A DNA stretch of 64,000 bases from Abyssogena phaseoliformis symbiont OG214 (GTDB lineage: Bacteria; Pseudomonadota; Gammaproteobacteria; PS1; Pseudothioglobaceae). This document shows positions 38,792-46,081 of this stretch, in pieces. The stretch covers positions 496,001 to 560,000 of the forward strand of contig NZ_AP012977.1 of assembly GCF_016592595.1 (NCBI RefSeq). The letters run 5' to 3'. Below the pieces are notes generated by a model. The model was not told the origin of the DNA. It ran no database searches and saw nothing but the letters and a program-made list of their open reading frames with translations. A program made the translations under genes and the position numbers. The stretch's first letter is position 1; each line of letters starts with the position of its first letter.

Positions 38792-38951
38792 AAAACAAGA
38801 CATGATCGGAATTATTCTTATCTTAGCCATTGTAGTTGCGCTTGGTCTGGCAGCACCCCTTTTAACCAAGATTCAAAGTAACTGCACAGTGGAATCAATT
38901 AACAAAATCAGTTGCGTTGATACAGTAGACAAATTAAAGGAGAACAAATAA
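38781..38951 (+). CDS. Small single-span membrane protein (56 residues)
   Basis: ATG 38781 follows AGGAGATTAAATA. MEIKKQDMIGIILILAIVVA starts a membrane helix (continuing LGLAAPLL), then a periplasmic tail with two Cys (NCTVES, ISCVDTV) that could pair. The stop overlaps the next ATG (TAATG). Function unknown. Confidence 0.5.
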   Translation: MEIKKQDMIGIILILAIVVALGLAAPLLTKIQSNCTVESINKISCVDTVDKLKENK

Positions 38952-39025
38952 TGAACCAACTAACCGTTCAACAATTTAAATACAAGGATAGAGCTAGACA
39001 AGAGGCTGTTAAATGTCAAAAATAG
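38951..39025 (+). CDS. Very short coupled open frame (24 residues)
   Basis: ATG overlaps the previous stop, and the frame (MNQLTVQQFKYKDRARQEAV) ends 13 bp inside the next gene. It may be a coupling leader for the Gp37/Gp68 family gene or a truncated protein. Confidence 0.3.
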   Translation: MNQLTVQQFKYKDRARQEAVKCQK

Positions 39026-39747
39026 AATGGACAGAAAAAACATGGAATCCAGTTGTGGGTTGAAGTAAAGTATCAGCAGGTTGCAAGAACTGTTATGCAA
39101 AAACAATGCACAAAAGGTTGAGTGCAATGAGTTCTAAAGGATACGAAAAGCCTTTTAATGAAGTTGTATGCCATAAAGATAGACTAGGTATTCCACTTAA
39201 ACGCAAAAAACCAACGACTTATTTTGTTAATTCAATGAGTGATTTGTTTCATCCTAATGTGCCTGATGAATTTATTGACAAAATATTTACTGTTATTAAA
39301 AATACGCCACAACATACGTATCAGATATTAACCAAAAATACAGATAATTTTAGATAGTGGTTCTGGTCAAGAAATGGTGGGTATTTTGATAATTTATTTG
39401 GTGAAATGAAAAACGTTTTATTGGGCGCTAGTGTTGAAAATAAAAAAGATGGACTGCCTAGAATTGAGCACTTAAGAAGTGTTTTTTATTCAACTTCTAA
39501 CTTTAGACCTAAGTTATTTTTATCGATTGAACCCTTGCTTGAGGATTTGGGCGAAATTGATTTAACAGATATTGACTGGGTAATTGTTGGGGGTAAAAGT
39601 GGTTCAAATGCACGGACTATGAAAAAAGAGTGGGTGCTTAATATCAAACGTCAATGTAAAGATCAGGAGGCGCCATTTTTCTTTAAGCAGTGGGATGTAT
39701 ATGGCGAGGATAGGGTTAAGCGTAGTAAAAAACTAATGGCTATTTGA
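39013..39747 (+). pseudogene. Phage Gp37/Gp68 family (DUF5131) protein with two nonsense codons
   Basis: MSKIEWTEKTWNPVVG, TGA, SKVSAGCKNCYAKTMHKRLS is the family start (W..K TWNP..GC.KVS.GC.nCYA), and the TGA stands exactly where the first conserved Cys is expected. The same frame continues RLGIPLKRKKPTTYFVNSMS, DLFHPNVPDEFID, QILTKNTDNFR, TAG, WFW, and SIEPLLEDLG, WVIVGGKSGSNARTMKKEWV, QEAPFFFKQWDVYG. No frameshift is present, only two stops in 245 codons. The Cys pattern suggests a radical-SAM-like iron-sulfur protein; its biochemical role is unknown. Confidence 0.75.
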
Positions 39748-39775
39748 TTGATGGTGTTGAATATAAGGATATGCC

Positions 39776-40551
39776 ATGAAACCATTCTTTAGTTACTACG
39801 GCTCTAAATACCGCCTATGTCAGCAAGGCCTTTATCCTGCGCCTAAAACAGACAATGTGGTGATTGAGCCATTTGCAGGCTCGGCTACTTATTAGTGTGT
39901 TTCATGAGCCTGAGCGTGCAATACTGAGTGACTCTAACCCTTGTGTTGTAAGTTATTTGGGATTATTTGATTAACGCCAGTGAAGACGATATTGATGACT
40001 TGCCAGCCTTTAAGGGCAGGGTGGCCAATATGGTTGGCACGCCTTTGTTAGTTGATGAGCAATTTTATCATTTGCCAGATGGCGCTAAAAATCTTATCGG
40101 TTTTTGGATGCGTAAAGCACAAACACATCCGGCAAAAAGCACCACATCTTGGTTTGCTAAATATCACAACAGTCAAAATTGTATGGTGTGGAACGAGTAT
40201 GTCAAGGAGCGGATTATCAAACAACTGCCAAAGATTAGAAAATGGAGGGTATTACTAGGGGTTACGACATTGCTTACGAGCAATCGTTAGATTATACCAA
40301 TCAAACTTATTTTATTGATCCACTATATTCGAGTGTAGCTAGCAGGAGGTATAAGCAAAAACCAAAGCTCATAAATTATCGCTTGTGAAAACCAAGATTT
40401 AATATATAAGTGGGCAGATTTCAATCAAACAGCTGAAGCTTTTAATATGCGTGGCAAGAAGCAAAAATTGTTATGGGTACAGGAATGAAAAATCGCAACC
40501 AAAATCATGGTGACCACTGGACAACAAGTGCGACATACATGATTCAATGAT
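39776..40551 (+). pseudogene. D12-class DNA adenine methyltransferase, broken
   Basis: MKPFFSYYGSKYRLCQQGLY and IEPFAGSATY supply the SAM-binding motif. Later frames carry FHEPERAILSDSNPCVVSYL, DDLPAFKGRVANMVGTPLLV, SWFAKYHNSQNCMVWNEY and TYFIDPLYSS, where the catalytic DPPY has become DPLY. At least four frame breaks. The pattern is that of phage-type Dam proteins, which protect element DNA. Neighbouring Gp37/Gp68 and Dcm genes indicate a phage-derived modification cassette. Confidence 0.7.
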
Positions 40552-40580
40552 AGTTTTATTTTAAATAAATGGAGTAGAAA

Positions 40581-41427
40581 ATGAATATAATGGTTAATTC
40601 ATATTTTTCTGGCGCAGGGCTTTTTGATATTGGACTATTGGAAGGTGGGCTTCAAATTGGGAAATCATTTGAGATTGATCTAAGATGTTGTAAGGTGCAG
40701 TATCAGACTTTAGGTGATCATGTTGTTCAAGCAGATATTAGTCAAAGCTCGCACTTAACGATGAGGGTTACGATGCAATGATTTTTACTTATCCATGCAC
40801 TAAATACAGTGCAATCGCAGATATACATGGCACTCGCACTGGTGACGAACTATTTTTGCATGCGCTTAGACAGCCTGAAATGTACGTGATTGAAAATGTG
40901 CCAGGAATGAAAAAATTTAAAGTTGTTATGAAAACGATGACAAGGCTTCCAGATTATTATATCGAAGTTTTTTGTCCAGTGAATGCGAGTAATTGGCTTC
41001 CTCAAAATAGAGGCAGACTTATTGTGATAGCGTCACGAAAACAATTTAATTTTAGGCCGTCAAAAAAAGCTAAAGCAACAACTCTAAAAGAGATTCTTGA
41101 AAAGGATGCCAAAGGCAGTACATAGTTGCTTATCTGGCAAATATCGAGATAAGCCAATTATTAGCGATCCTAGTAAAGGCGGTATTGCTCCTACTTGTTT
41201 AGCACATTATGCTAGGGATAGATCTACTAGACTAGTGGTCGATAAATCTCATTCTTGTTGGTGTTAGACCTTACACAGTCAGAGAATATGCTAGATTACA
41301 AGGCGTTCCAGGTTGGTTTGAATTTAACATACCTGATACAGATGCATATCGAATGATTGGCAACGGTGTTGCTGTACCAATAGGGCGGTGGGTTGCCAGT
41401 GAGATTAAAAGGTATTTTAAAAAATAA
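40581..41427 (+). pseudogene. Phage-type cytosine-C5 methyltransferase, broken
   Basis: Motif I is NSYFSGAGLFDIGLLEGG. Motif IV is TYPCTKYS with the catalytic Cys. Motif VI is VIENVPGMKKF and motif VIII NWLPQNRGRLIVIA. The target-recognition part is short, and motifs IX-X read REYARLQGVPGWFEFN and MIGNGVAVPIGRWVA. Frameshifts near 40,775, 41,125 and 41,240 break it. GGAGTAGAAA precedes ATG. It has no restriction endonuclease beside it. Compare the different Dcm in the 32.3 kb fusion. Confidence 0.75.
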
Positions 41428-41486
41428 GAACATTGAAAAATATTTTTTAAACTTTAACACTAGAATGGTTGTAGAATAAAAAAAAT

Positions 41487-42038
41487 ATGCACTATTCATT
41501 CTCAATGCCAATTGCAATTACCAGCTTCCATACGTGTAGAAAAAATGGAACGGACTATTTGGTTCCATTTTTAAGCAAGCCTAATAACCAATGGTTAACA
41601 CAAGGGTTTTACTTTTGGACCGACTCTGATTATTTTGCAAAAAAATGGGGTAAAACTCACTATAAAAATAAAGGTGAAAATTATTGTATTATGAGGTTTG
41701 GCTTAACTTTTGAAAAAGAATATTTATTAGACTTGGTTGGAAATGTTGATGATAAGATTGAATTTAAAATTTTTTACACTCAAATCTGTAAAAAGAAATC
41801 GGGAAAGGTGAATTTAGGAGATGTAATTACTTACATGAGAGATATAGAAAGCAGAATTCTAGGAGCGTTTTCTTATAAAGTAATAAAATTAGAAGACAAA
41901 AGAGAGCTAGACTTAATAAGCATTCCTTTTACTCAAAATTCAAAAGAATCTATTGATATTGGGCCAACTGGACAGCAACTATGTGTTTTTGAAAACTGTT
42001 ATAATTTTGATAAAGGAAAAGAGGTTGATTATGAATAA
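41487..42038 (+). CDS. ADP-ribosyltransferase-like toxin (CmdT-like candidate)
   Basis: Intact 183 residues. SFHTCRKNGTDYL supplies the His of an ART-type first motif. WLTQGFYFWTDSDYFAKKWG is the second motif, in which GFYFW..D...A..W recurs in bacterial ART-like toxins. ENYCIMRFGLTF and the late GQQLCVFENCYNF form the strand and third motif. I could not identify the catalytic Glu with certainty; QQ or E in the last motif are candidates. The stop overlaps the next ATG by 8 bp, and a SecB-like gene follows. This trio matches toxin-antitoxin-chaperone systems such as CmdTAC, where the toxin ADP-ribosylates mRNA during phage infection. The link is by architecture, not by alignment. Confidence 0.55.
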   Translation: MHYSFSMPIAITSFHTCRKNGTDYLVPFLSKPNNQWLTQGFYFWTDSDYFAKKWGKTHYKNKGENYCIMRFGLTFEKEYLLDLVGNVDDKIEFKIFYTQICKKKSGKVNLGDVITYMRDIESRILGAFSYKVIKLEDKRELDLISIPFTQNSKESIDIGPTGQQLCVFENCYNFDKGKEVDYE

Positions 42039-42405
42039 AATTTTAAAACAATTTATAGATGAGCAAACGCCCGAACAAATACAGGAGGCTTTTACTAAAA
42101 TAAGAGAAAAACGTGGATACTATTCAAATGATATATCTGTTGAAGACGCATTAGGAATCTCTATAGAGTCTAAGACTGGTTTTCAGTACCCTAAAATCTT
42201 ATCAGGTGCTACTATCTCTATTCAAACATCAGACGTATCTTCACATCAAGATATATGGATCAATATTAATAATGTTATAGTTGAATCTATTAAGATTGAA
42301 GTTATAGGGAAGAGTATCGATACTGGATCGGTATCTTGCAGTAACAAAGGTGGTAACATTTATGAGAATGCCACAAATCAAACGCCTTATTCTGTAGCAG
42401 CATAA
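42031..42405 (+). CDS. Putative antitoxin of an ART-SecB toxin-antitoxin-chaperone locus
   Basis: ATG 42031 lies inside the toxin's last codons (ATGAATAA), after AGGAAAAGAGG. 124 residues. A helical N-half, ILKQFIDEQTPEQIQEAFTK, with EDALGISIESKTGF, is followed by a beta-rich C-half (SGATISIQTSDVSSHQDIWI, SIKIEVIGKSIDTGSVSC) and an Asn/Thr-rich tail ending PYSVAA. Chaperone-addicted antitoxins carry an unstable C-terminal extension recognised by SecB-like chaperones, and this tail could serve so. Its stop shares a base with the chaperone ATG. Role inferred from position. Confidence 0.45.
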   Translation: MNKILKQFIDEQTPEQIQEAFTKIREKRGYYSNDISVEDALGISIESKTGFQYPKILSGATISIQTSDVSSHQDIWININNVIVESIKIEVIGKSIDTGSVSCSNKGGNIYENATNQTPYSVAA

Positions 42406-42788
42406 TGGATATTTAATTACTCGGCTCCCACATAAGAAGTCTAAGCTTTAAAGATAATAGTGAAAAGATATTAGAATTTGATCTTGGCTTCGGAGCCGCA
42501 TATCAAAGCGATGATTTAAAAACATTTGCTATTTTATTTAAAGCCTCATTGCCAGTAAGTGACAACTTAATATTATCTTTGGAACAAGTGTCTGAATTTT
42601 CAACATCTGAAGATATAGATAAAATATTTAAAGAATCAAGTTTTCCTACTATCAACGCGCCGGTAATTGCTTATCCATGCCTTAGATCATTTGTTTTTCA
42701 ATTTTTACTTCTGTCTGGGTGCGGCCCTCAAATGTTACCAACAATTAATTTTGTAAAGATGCGAGAAGAGAAAAACACTAAGGATTAG
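42405..42788 (+). pseudogene. SecB-like chaperone with a nonsense codon at position 4
   Basis: ATG 42405 is coupled to the antitoxin (TAATG). The sequence MDI, TAA, LLGSHIRSLSFKDNSEKILE continues uninterrupted to 42788. DLGFGAAYQSDDLKTFAILF is a strand-rich middle. The end, FPTINAPVIAYPCLRSFVFQ then MLPTINFVKM, is the SecB signature (nA..i.yPy.R..v......g...l.P.nF). SecB-like proteins in toxin-antitoxin-chaperone loci stabilise the antitoxin. The TAA needs one C to T change from CAA. Unless a downstream start is used, the chaperone is not made, which should destabilise the antitoxin. Confidence 0.6.
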
Positions 42789-43009
42789 TTTTAGACCTGC
42801 CCACTTTTAAGCCAGTCATGTCAAGGATTTTTAAGTTAAGTAGCAACAATGTTCTATCTAAAGTTATAAATTCTTTGAATTGGAAGTGATAACCAAGATG
42901 GCTCGTTTAGAGTTGCCATTTCAAAATACAAAGCCTTATATTAGACACCTAATTGCTATCAGATAATATTTGCCCACTGCACCTCTTCTTTGTTAAGGGC
43001 AAATGCAAT
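42789..43009. other. Degenerate region after the SecB-like gene
   Basis: Only a short frame (MARLELPFQNTKPYIRHLIA at 42898) is open. No recognisable motif or repeat. Probably remains of a gene that followed the chaperone. Confidence 0.3.
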
Positions 43010-43374
43010 AATGTTACTGCTTTTTTATCAGTATCTCCGCTTTGAATATATCCCAAAATACAAGCATAAATGAGATGAACAATATATTTGATGTTGTATT
43101 GATGCTGCTTGTATAGGGAAAAATTTGAATGCTGGCTTTGTCGATATCAGGTGTAGGTCCAATTAAGATTGGGCATTTAATATGAGTATGCCTATTCCAC
43201 TTATCTACAACAAGACTACAAAATTATAGGAAAGTCCAAGTCATTATTCAATAATCCATCAATCGTAAGGTCGTAACTTTCGTTGTTAGTTGTAATTTTA
43301 AATTTCTTTTTCAAAGCTATATCGTTTATAACCTCAACACTTACAAGGATAAATTTTTTAACTGCGAGTAGCAT
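43010..43374 (-). pseudogene. Unknown minus-strand protein, frameshifted
   Basis: ATG 43374 starts MLLAVKKFILVSVEVINDIA then KFKITTNNESYDLTIDGLLN and stops at 43216. The next frame carries HIKCPILIGPTPDIDKASIQ and a hydrophobic end. About 115 residues when joined. The coherent sequence across both frames supports a real former gene, but I cannot name it. Confidence 0.35.
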
Positions 43375-43424
43375 GTTTTCTTATTTTTCGTATTCTGTCA
43401 AGTCATTATTTTGATTGATTGTAA

Positions 43425-43730
43425 TTGGCTTGTTATAAGGGTTACGAAGTGCCAGTTTTTGCAACCGCTTTGAAAACTGCCGTAGCAGAAGCAGGTGAAG
43501 ATGAGTTTGCCAAAGTTGCATTTAAGACTGACAAAGGCTATTATGTTAAGAAAACTGAGCACGTTTCAGATTCTGGGACAACTTACCATGACAACTATGT
43601 CTTTGGTAATGTTGAGGTTATGGAAATTAAAGCCAGTCAAGAAGATGGTGCTAGCCTTGATAAGGCTGCGCCATCTGACGATGACAAGGGTGGAGATAAA
43701 CCCATTGGCAAGAGCAAGCCAAGTATGTAA
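43425..43730 (+). CDS. Hypothetical acidic-tailed protein
   Basis: The start is probably TTG at 43425 (MACYKGYEVPVFATALKTAV). The body is mixed alpha/beta, with KVAFKTDKGYYVKKTEHVSD and YVFGNVEVMEIKASQED, and an Asp-rich low-complexity tail (PSDDDKGGDKPIGKSKPSM). An acidic tail like this is common in single-strand DNA-binding proteins, but no OB-fold motif can be confirmed. It lies upstream of the traL/traM-like genes. Confidence 0.4.
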   Translation: MACYKGYEVPVFATALKTAVAEAGEDEFAKVAFKTDKGYYVKKTEHVSDSGTTYHDNYVFGNVEVMEIKASQEDGASLDKAAPSDDDKGGDKPIGKSKPSM

Positions 43731-43771
43731 CCACGGTTTTTTAATTATAGATTTTTTTTAAAAGGAGCGAT

Positions 43772-44068
43772 ATGACTAAGGCCAACAAAATTAAGACGTT
43801 ACTAATAATTACATCTACACTTTTCGCATTAACACTTAATGTTAATGCGAAAAGTGTAGATGATAAACCACAAGACAATCTTAAACAATTAAAAGAACTG
43901 ATTACTAGCAGGCTTAATTTTGTCCATAGATTGTCATCAAAAGGAATTGAGAGCAAATTACTTATTAGTGAGCTAACAACCTTAAGATTTCTACAAGATG
44001 CCTATATACAAATACTAGTTGATAATAATCGTAACAACGGATTGGTCCAGTTAAAAAACCAATTATAA
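43772..44068 (+). CDS. Exported protein at the traL position
   Basis: AAAGGAGCGAT precedes ATG 43772. A signal peptide (IKTLLIITSTLFALTLNVNA, cleavage after NA-K) is followed by a helical domain (QLKELITSRLNFVHRLSSKG, LRFLQDAYIQILVDN). 98 residues. The next gene is the DotI remnant, so the order traL-traM is kept. A perfect 23-bp inverted repeat lies within the signal-peptide codons (43812-43862). Confidence 0.5.
   Translation: MTKANKIKTLLIITSTLFALTLNVNAKSVDDKPQDNLKQLKELITSRLNFVHRLSSKGIESKLLISELTTLRFLQDAYIQILVDNNRNNGLVQLKNQL
43812..43862. repeat. Perfect 23-bp inverted repeat within signal-peptide codons
   Basis: Left arm 43812-43834 and right arm 43840-43862 are exact reverse complements around the loop CTTAA. 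In RNA it would form a very stable stem early in the message, and in DNA a cruciform. Both arms are coding (TSTLFAL..LNVNAKSVDD). Confidence 0.85.
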
Positions 44069-44094
44069 AGACAAAGGCTTTAACACTTGAACCG

Positions 44095-44712
44095 AAAGAA
44101 ACGCCAAAGTAAATTTCAGCGAAAGGGGTTACCCTAAGTTATCGAAAACAATATGTTAAAGGACTAGAGGCTCTCGACATTACTTTAACAAAGTCAGAGA
44201 GTAATATCTTTAAAACTATTAAAACGCAAAAAGAGTTTTATGGATATTTCACTGTAAGCCCAGCAGGGGTTGTGACTAAACTTGTTGCACTTGACAAGCC
44301 TCTGGTAACAGATGAAGTGGCAAGGCAATTCAGTAGAGATTTTGCGATGACCTTGTATTCAATTAATTATATTAATTTTAGGCAAAAGATAGAAAGTGTA
44401 GAATCGATGTTTTATGAGGCATCATTTGACAATTTTATTGTGGAATTTGAGGAAGTTTTAAACTTTATCAAGAAAGAGAAAATGTATGCCCATGCGCTTA
44501 TCGAATTGCCGGTTCTTATTAAAAAACTAAAACACAATGGCAGGGTGAAGTGGAAGTTTGAAATGCCAATTATAATTCATTATGAGAGCTCCTCTAATTC
44601 TAGCTTTACTCAAAAAGTAATAGCAACGATTGTCATTCAAAGAACTGACAATAGAAAGAAAATCGGAGGAGTTGAAGTGTTTAGTTTTATTACTGAATCT
44701 CAAAACATTTAG
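44095..44712 (+). pseudogene. dotI: DotI/IcmL (R64 TraM) inner-membrane protein, N-terminus lost
   Basis: From about 44,138 an open frame reads SYRKQYVKGLEALDITLTKS, then EFYGYFTVSPAGVVTKLVAL and LVTDEVARQFSRDFAMTLYS. NYINFRQKIES follows, and the frame continues to WKFEMPIIIHYESSSN and IVIQRTDNRKKIGGVEVFSF. This is the DotI pattern: YF....G.i..l..l..P..t...l..W......., fdf.NyR..l, a glycine-poor beta domain and a final vVR....GI....f. The usual N-terminal tail and membrane helix before it are out of frame. DotI is part of the inner-membrane complex of type IVB systems. It is missing from its normal place between icmT and dotH. Confidence 0.7.
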
Positions 44713-44778
44713 AAACAACTTTAAGATGGTCTCTCGACAATAAGAGTGTATTACAAAAATTGAGATAAACATAAAAAA

Positions 44779-44913
44779 ATGGACATAGTTATGAAAAATA
44801 TACAGACACAAAAAGAACAAACTAATAACACAACGAGTAGATTCTATCTAGGTACAAAAAGAAAGCATTTTAGAATGAGTGCTTCGCTGATTAAAACCCT
44901 CTACTTAAAGTAA
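44779..44913 (+). CDS. Short hypothetical protein (44 residues)
   Basis: MDIVMKNIQTQKEQTNNTTS continues with a basic end (LGTKRKHFRMSASLIKTLYL). No signal or membrane segment. It could be the 5' remnant of a larger gene. Confidence 0.25.
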   Translation: MDIVMKNIQTQKEQTNNTTSRFYLGTKRKHFRMSASLIKTLYLK

Positions 44914-44934
44914 TTTTTTTTAGAGAGGGTGTTT

Positions 44935-45484
44935 ATGAGTGAGTTAATTGACCAATTCCCAATGTTTGATATACAATTTAAAAAATTTGTGGATTACGGC
45001 ATAATACTAAACTGTGAGAACTTTGCCGATAATACGTTCTATTATGAATTGCTTGATGAGCATAAAAATCAAGCTAATTTAGATAAGTGGTTTAGTAACA
45101 AAAACATTTTTATTGATAAGGATAAACGCTTGTCAGTAAGCCAATTGTATGCAATTTATTCAAGAGGTTCATATTATTGGACATACTGACGATTTTTATA
45201 TAACGCTAGACCCTTCTGGCAGGTGGACTGTTTTACATTCAAAAGATTTTGAGCAGATTTTTGGTGAAGATCTACCAGAAAGCGACCCTTCAGTTGTGCT
45301 GTTTCCAACTCAAGAGCAAATGCTAAAACTTGATGGAGTTAGAGATCTAGCCATGTTGGAGCTTACTGGCACTATTAATATTAAAACCTTAATTTATGTC
45401 GTAGATAAAACTACAGGCATGTATTTAACAGATGCCAGTAAGCTTACCTGGGTCGATATAAATGCATTAGCAATAGACGGGTAA
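44935..45484 (+). pseudogene. Unknown element protein split by one frameshift
   Basis: AGAGAGGGTGTTT precedes ATG 44935. The first part, MSELIDQFPMFDIQFKKFVD, runs to VSQLYAIYSRGSYYW. A one-base shift near 45,180 continues TDDFYITLDPSGRWTVLHSK to LTGTINIKTLIYVVDKTTGM and ends at 45484. Joined length is about 182 residues, acidic and soluble. No family recognised. It is the last plus-strand gene of the element. Confidence 0.45.
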
Positions 45485-45572
45485 TAAAAGATTCTTGTTT
45501 ATCTCCTTATGATGAGTGTGATACGCTTAAGACTGATTTAAAAACTAAAATTATAAAGTTGAGAGGCGTGAT

Positions 45573-45737
45573 TTAATCAACACTGCTACAGCATCCCGCC
45601 TTTAGTATATTTTTATAGCCCATATAGGGTGATTTTTTTAGATTTGGCAATTTTGATTTGTCTGGAATGTTTAATAAGTGATTAACGCTTTTTGCATTAA
45701 TACGCCAGTTTTTACAAATCGTTTTATTAATGGCCAT
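45573..45737 (-). CDS. Small basic peptide gene at the element edge
   Basis: AGGAGCC lies 5 bp upstream of ATG (minus strand, 45735-45737). The 54-residue product MAINKTICKNWRINAKSVNH ends MGYKNILKAGCCSSVD. A good ribosome site and clean stop suggest it is expressed. The paired Cys near the C-terminus is notable. Function unknown. Confidence 0.45.
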   Translation of the reverse strand: MAINKTICKNWRINAKSVNHLLNIPDKSKLPNLKKSPYMGYKNILKAGCCSSVD

Positions 45738-45880
45738 GATAGGCTCCTAAATAGTTATATTTTAGTGTCTAATTTATTGGGGGCAGGTGGCTTACATAAA
45801 CAATTAGGAGTATAGTAGGAATATTTACCCTTTTAAGGGAGGGGAAAAGTCTTTATATCAATGGTTTATATACTATGTTA

Positions 45881-45939
45881 GATGCGCCCCGTCCGCTCCG
45901 CCATAACTTTTCTTTGCCATAACTTTTCTTTGTTATGGC
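45881..45939. other. Candidate attachment site: tRNA-Ser-like 3' end with tandem repeats
   Basis: CCGCTCCGCCA (45893-45903 region) equals the acceptor end expected for a tRNA-Ser beginning GGAGCGG. It is followed by two tandem copies of CCATAACTTTTCTTTG (45901-45916 and 45917-45932). The second copy folds with TTATGGC into an 8-bp hairpin (GCCATAAC...GTTATGGC). It sits between the last element gene and ppiD, so it may be the att repeat left by integration. No intact tRNA is present. Confidence 0.4.
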
Positions 45940-45952
45940 TTCCGATTTGTCC

Positions 45953-46015
45953 AACATTCGAATGTTAAAAACATAACAAAATCCATGTAAGAATACAAAG
46001 GTTTTCGTTTATAAT
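45953..46015 (+). promoter_or_regulatory. Promoter region of ppiD with a 14-bp palindrome
   Basis: AACATTCGAATGTT at 45953-45966 is a perfect palindrome. A TATAAT box lies at 46010-46015, 67 bp before the ppiD ATG; no strong -35 box is seen. The palindrome could be an operator. Confidence 0.45.
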
Positions 46016-46081
46016 TCCTGTTTTTTATTAAATAAATGGTTTTTTAGATCATTAATTAATTAGCCGTTAATACACATCATT

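Noticed and set aside
39013-39747. Selenocysteine at the TGA of the Gp37/Gp68 family gene
   Set aside because: A TAG follows in the same frame, and no clear hairpin lies directly after the TGA. Simple decay is more likely.
312-42788. Recoding of TAA and TAG as glutamine in the element
   Set aside because: Intact genes of the element use CAA and CAG freely and end with TAA or TAG (hipA2, parA, purD, DUF2726). Frameshifts are also common, and no suppressor tRNA is seen.
43425-43730. Single-stranded DNA-binding protein
   Set aside because: Only the acidic tail is suggestive. The body shows no recognisable OB-fold motif.
1-45500. Frameshifts as sequencing or assembly errors
   Set aside because: The 18 kb of chromosomal genes to the right is almost free of breaks despite similar AT content and homopolymers, and nonsense substitutions are frequent in the element. 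Local errors at single homopolymers cannot be excluded.
45840-45905. Complete tRNA-Ser gene
   Set aside because: Only the acceptor 3' end matches. No T-loop, anticodon arm or 5' half is present in this window.
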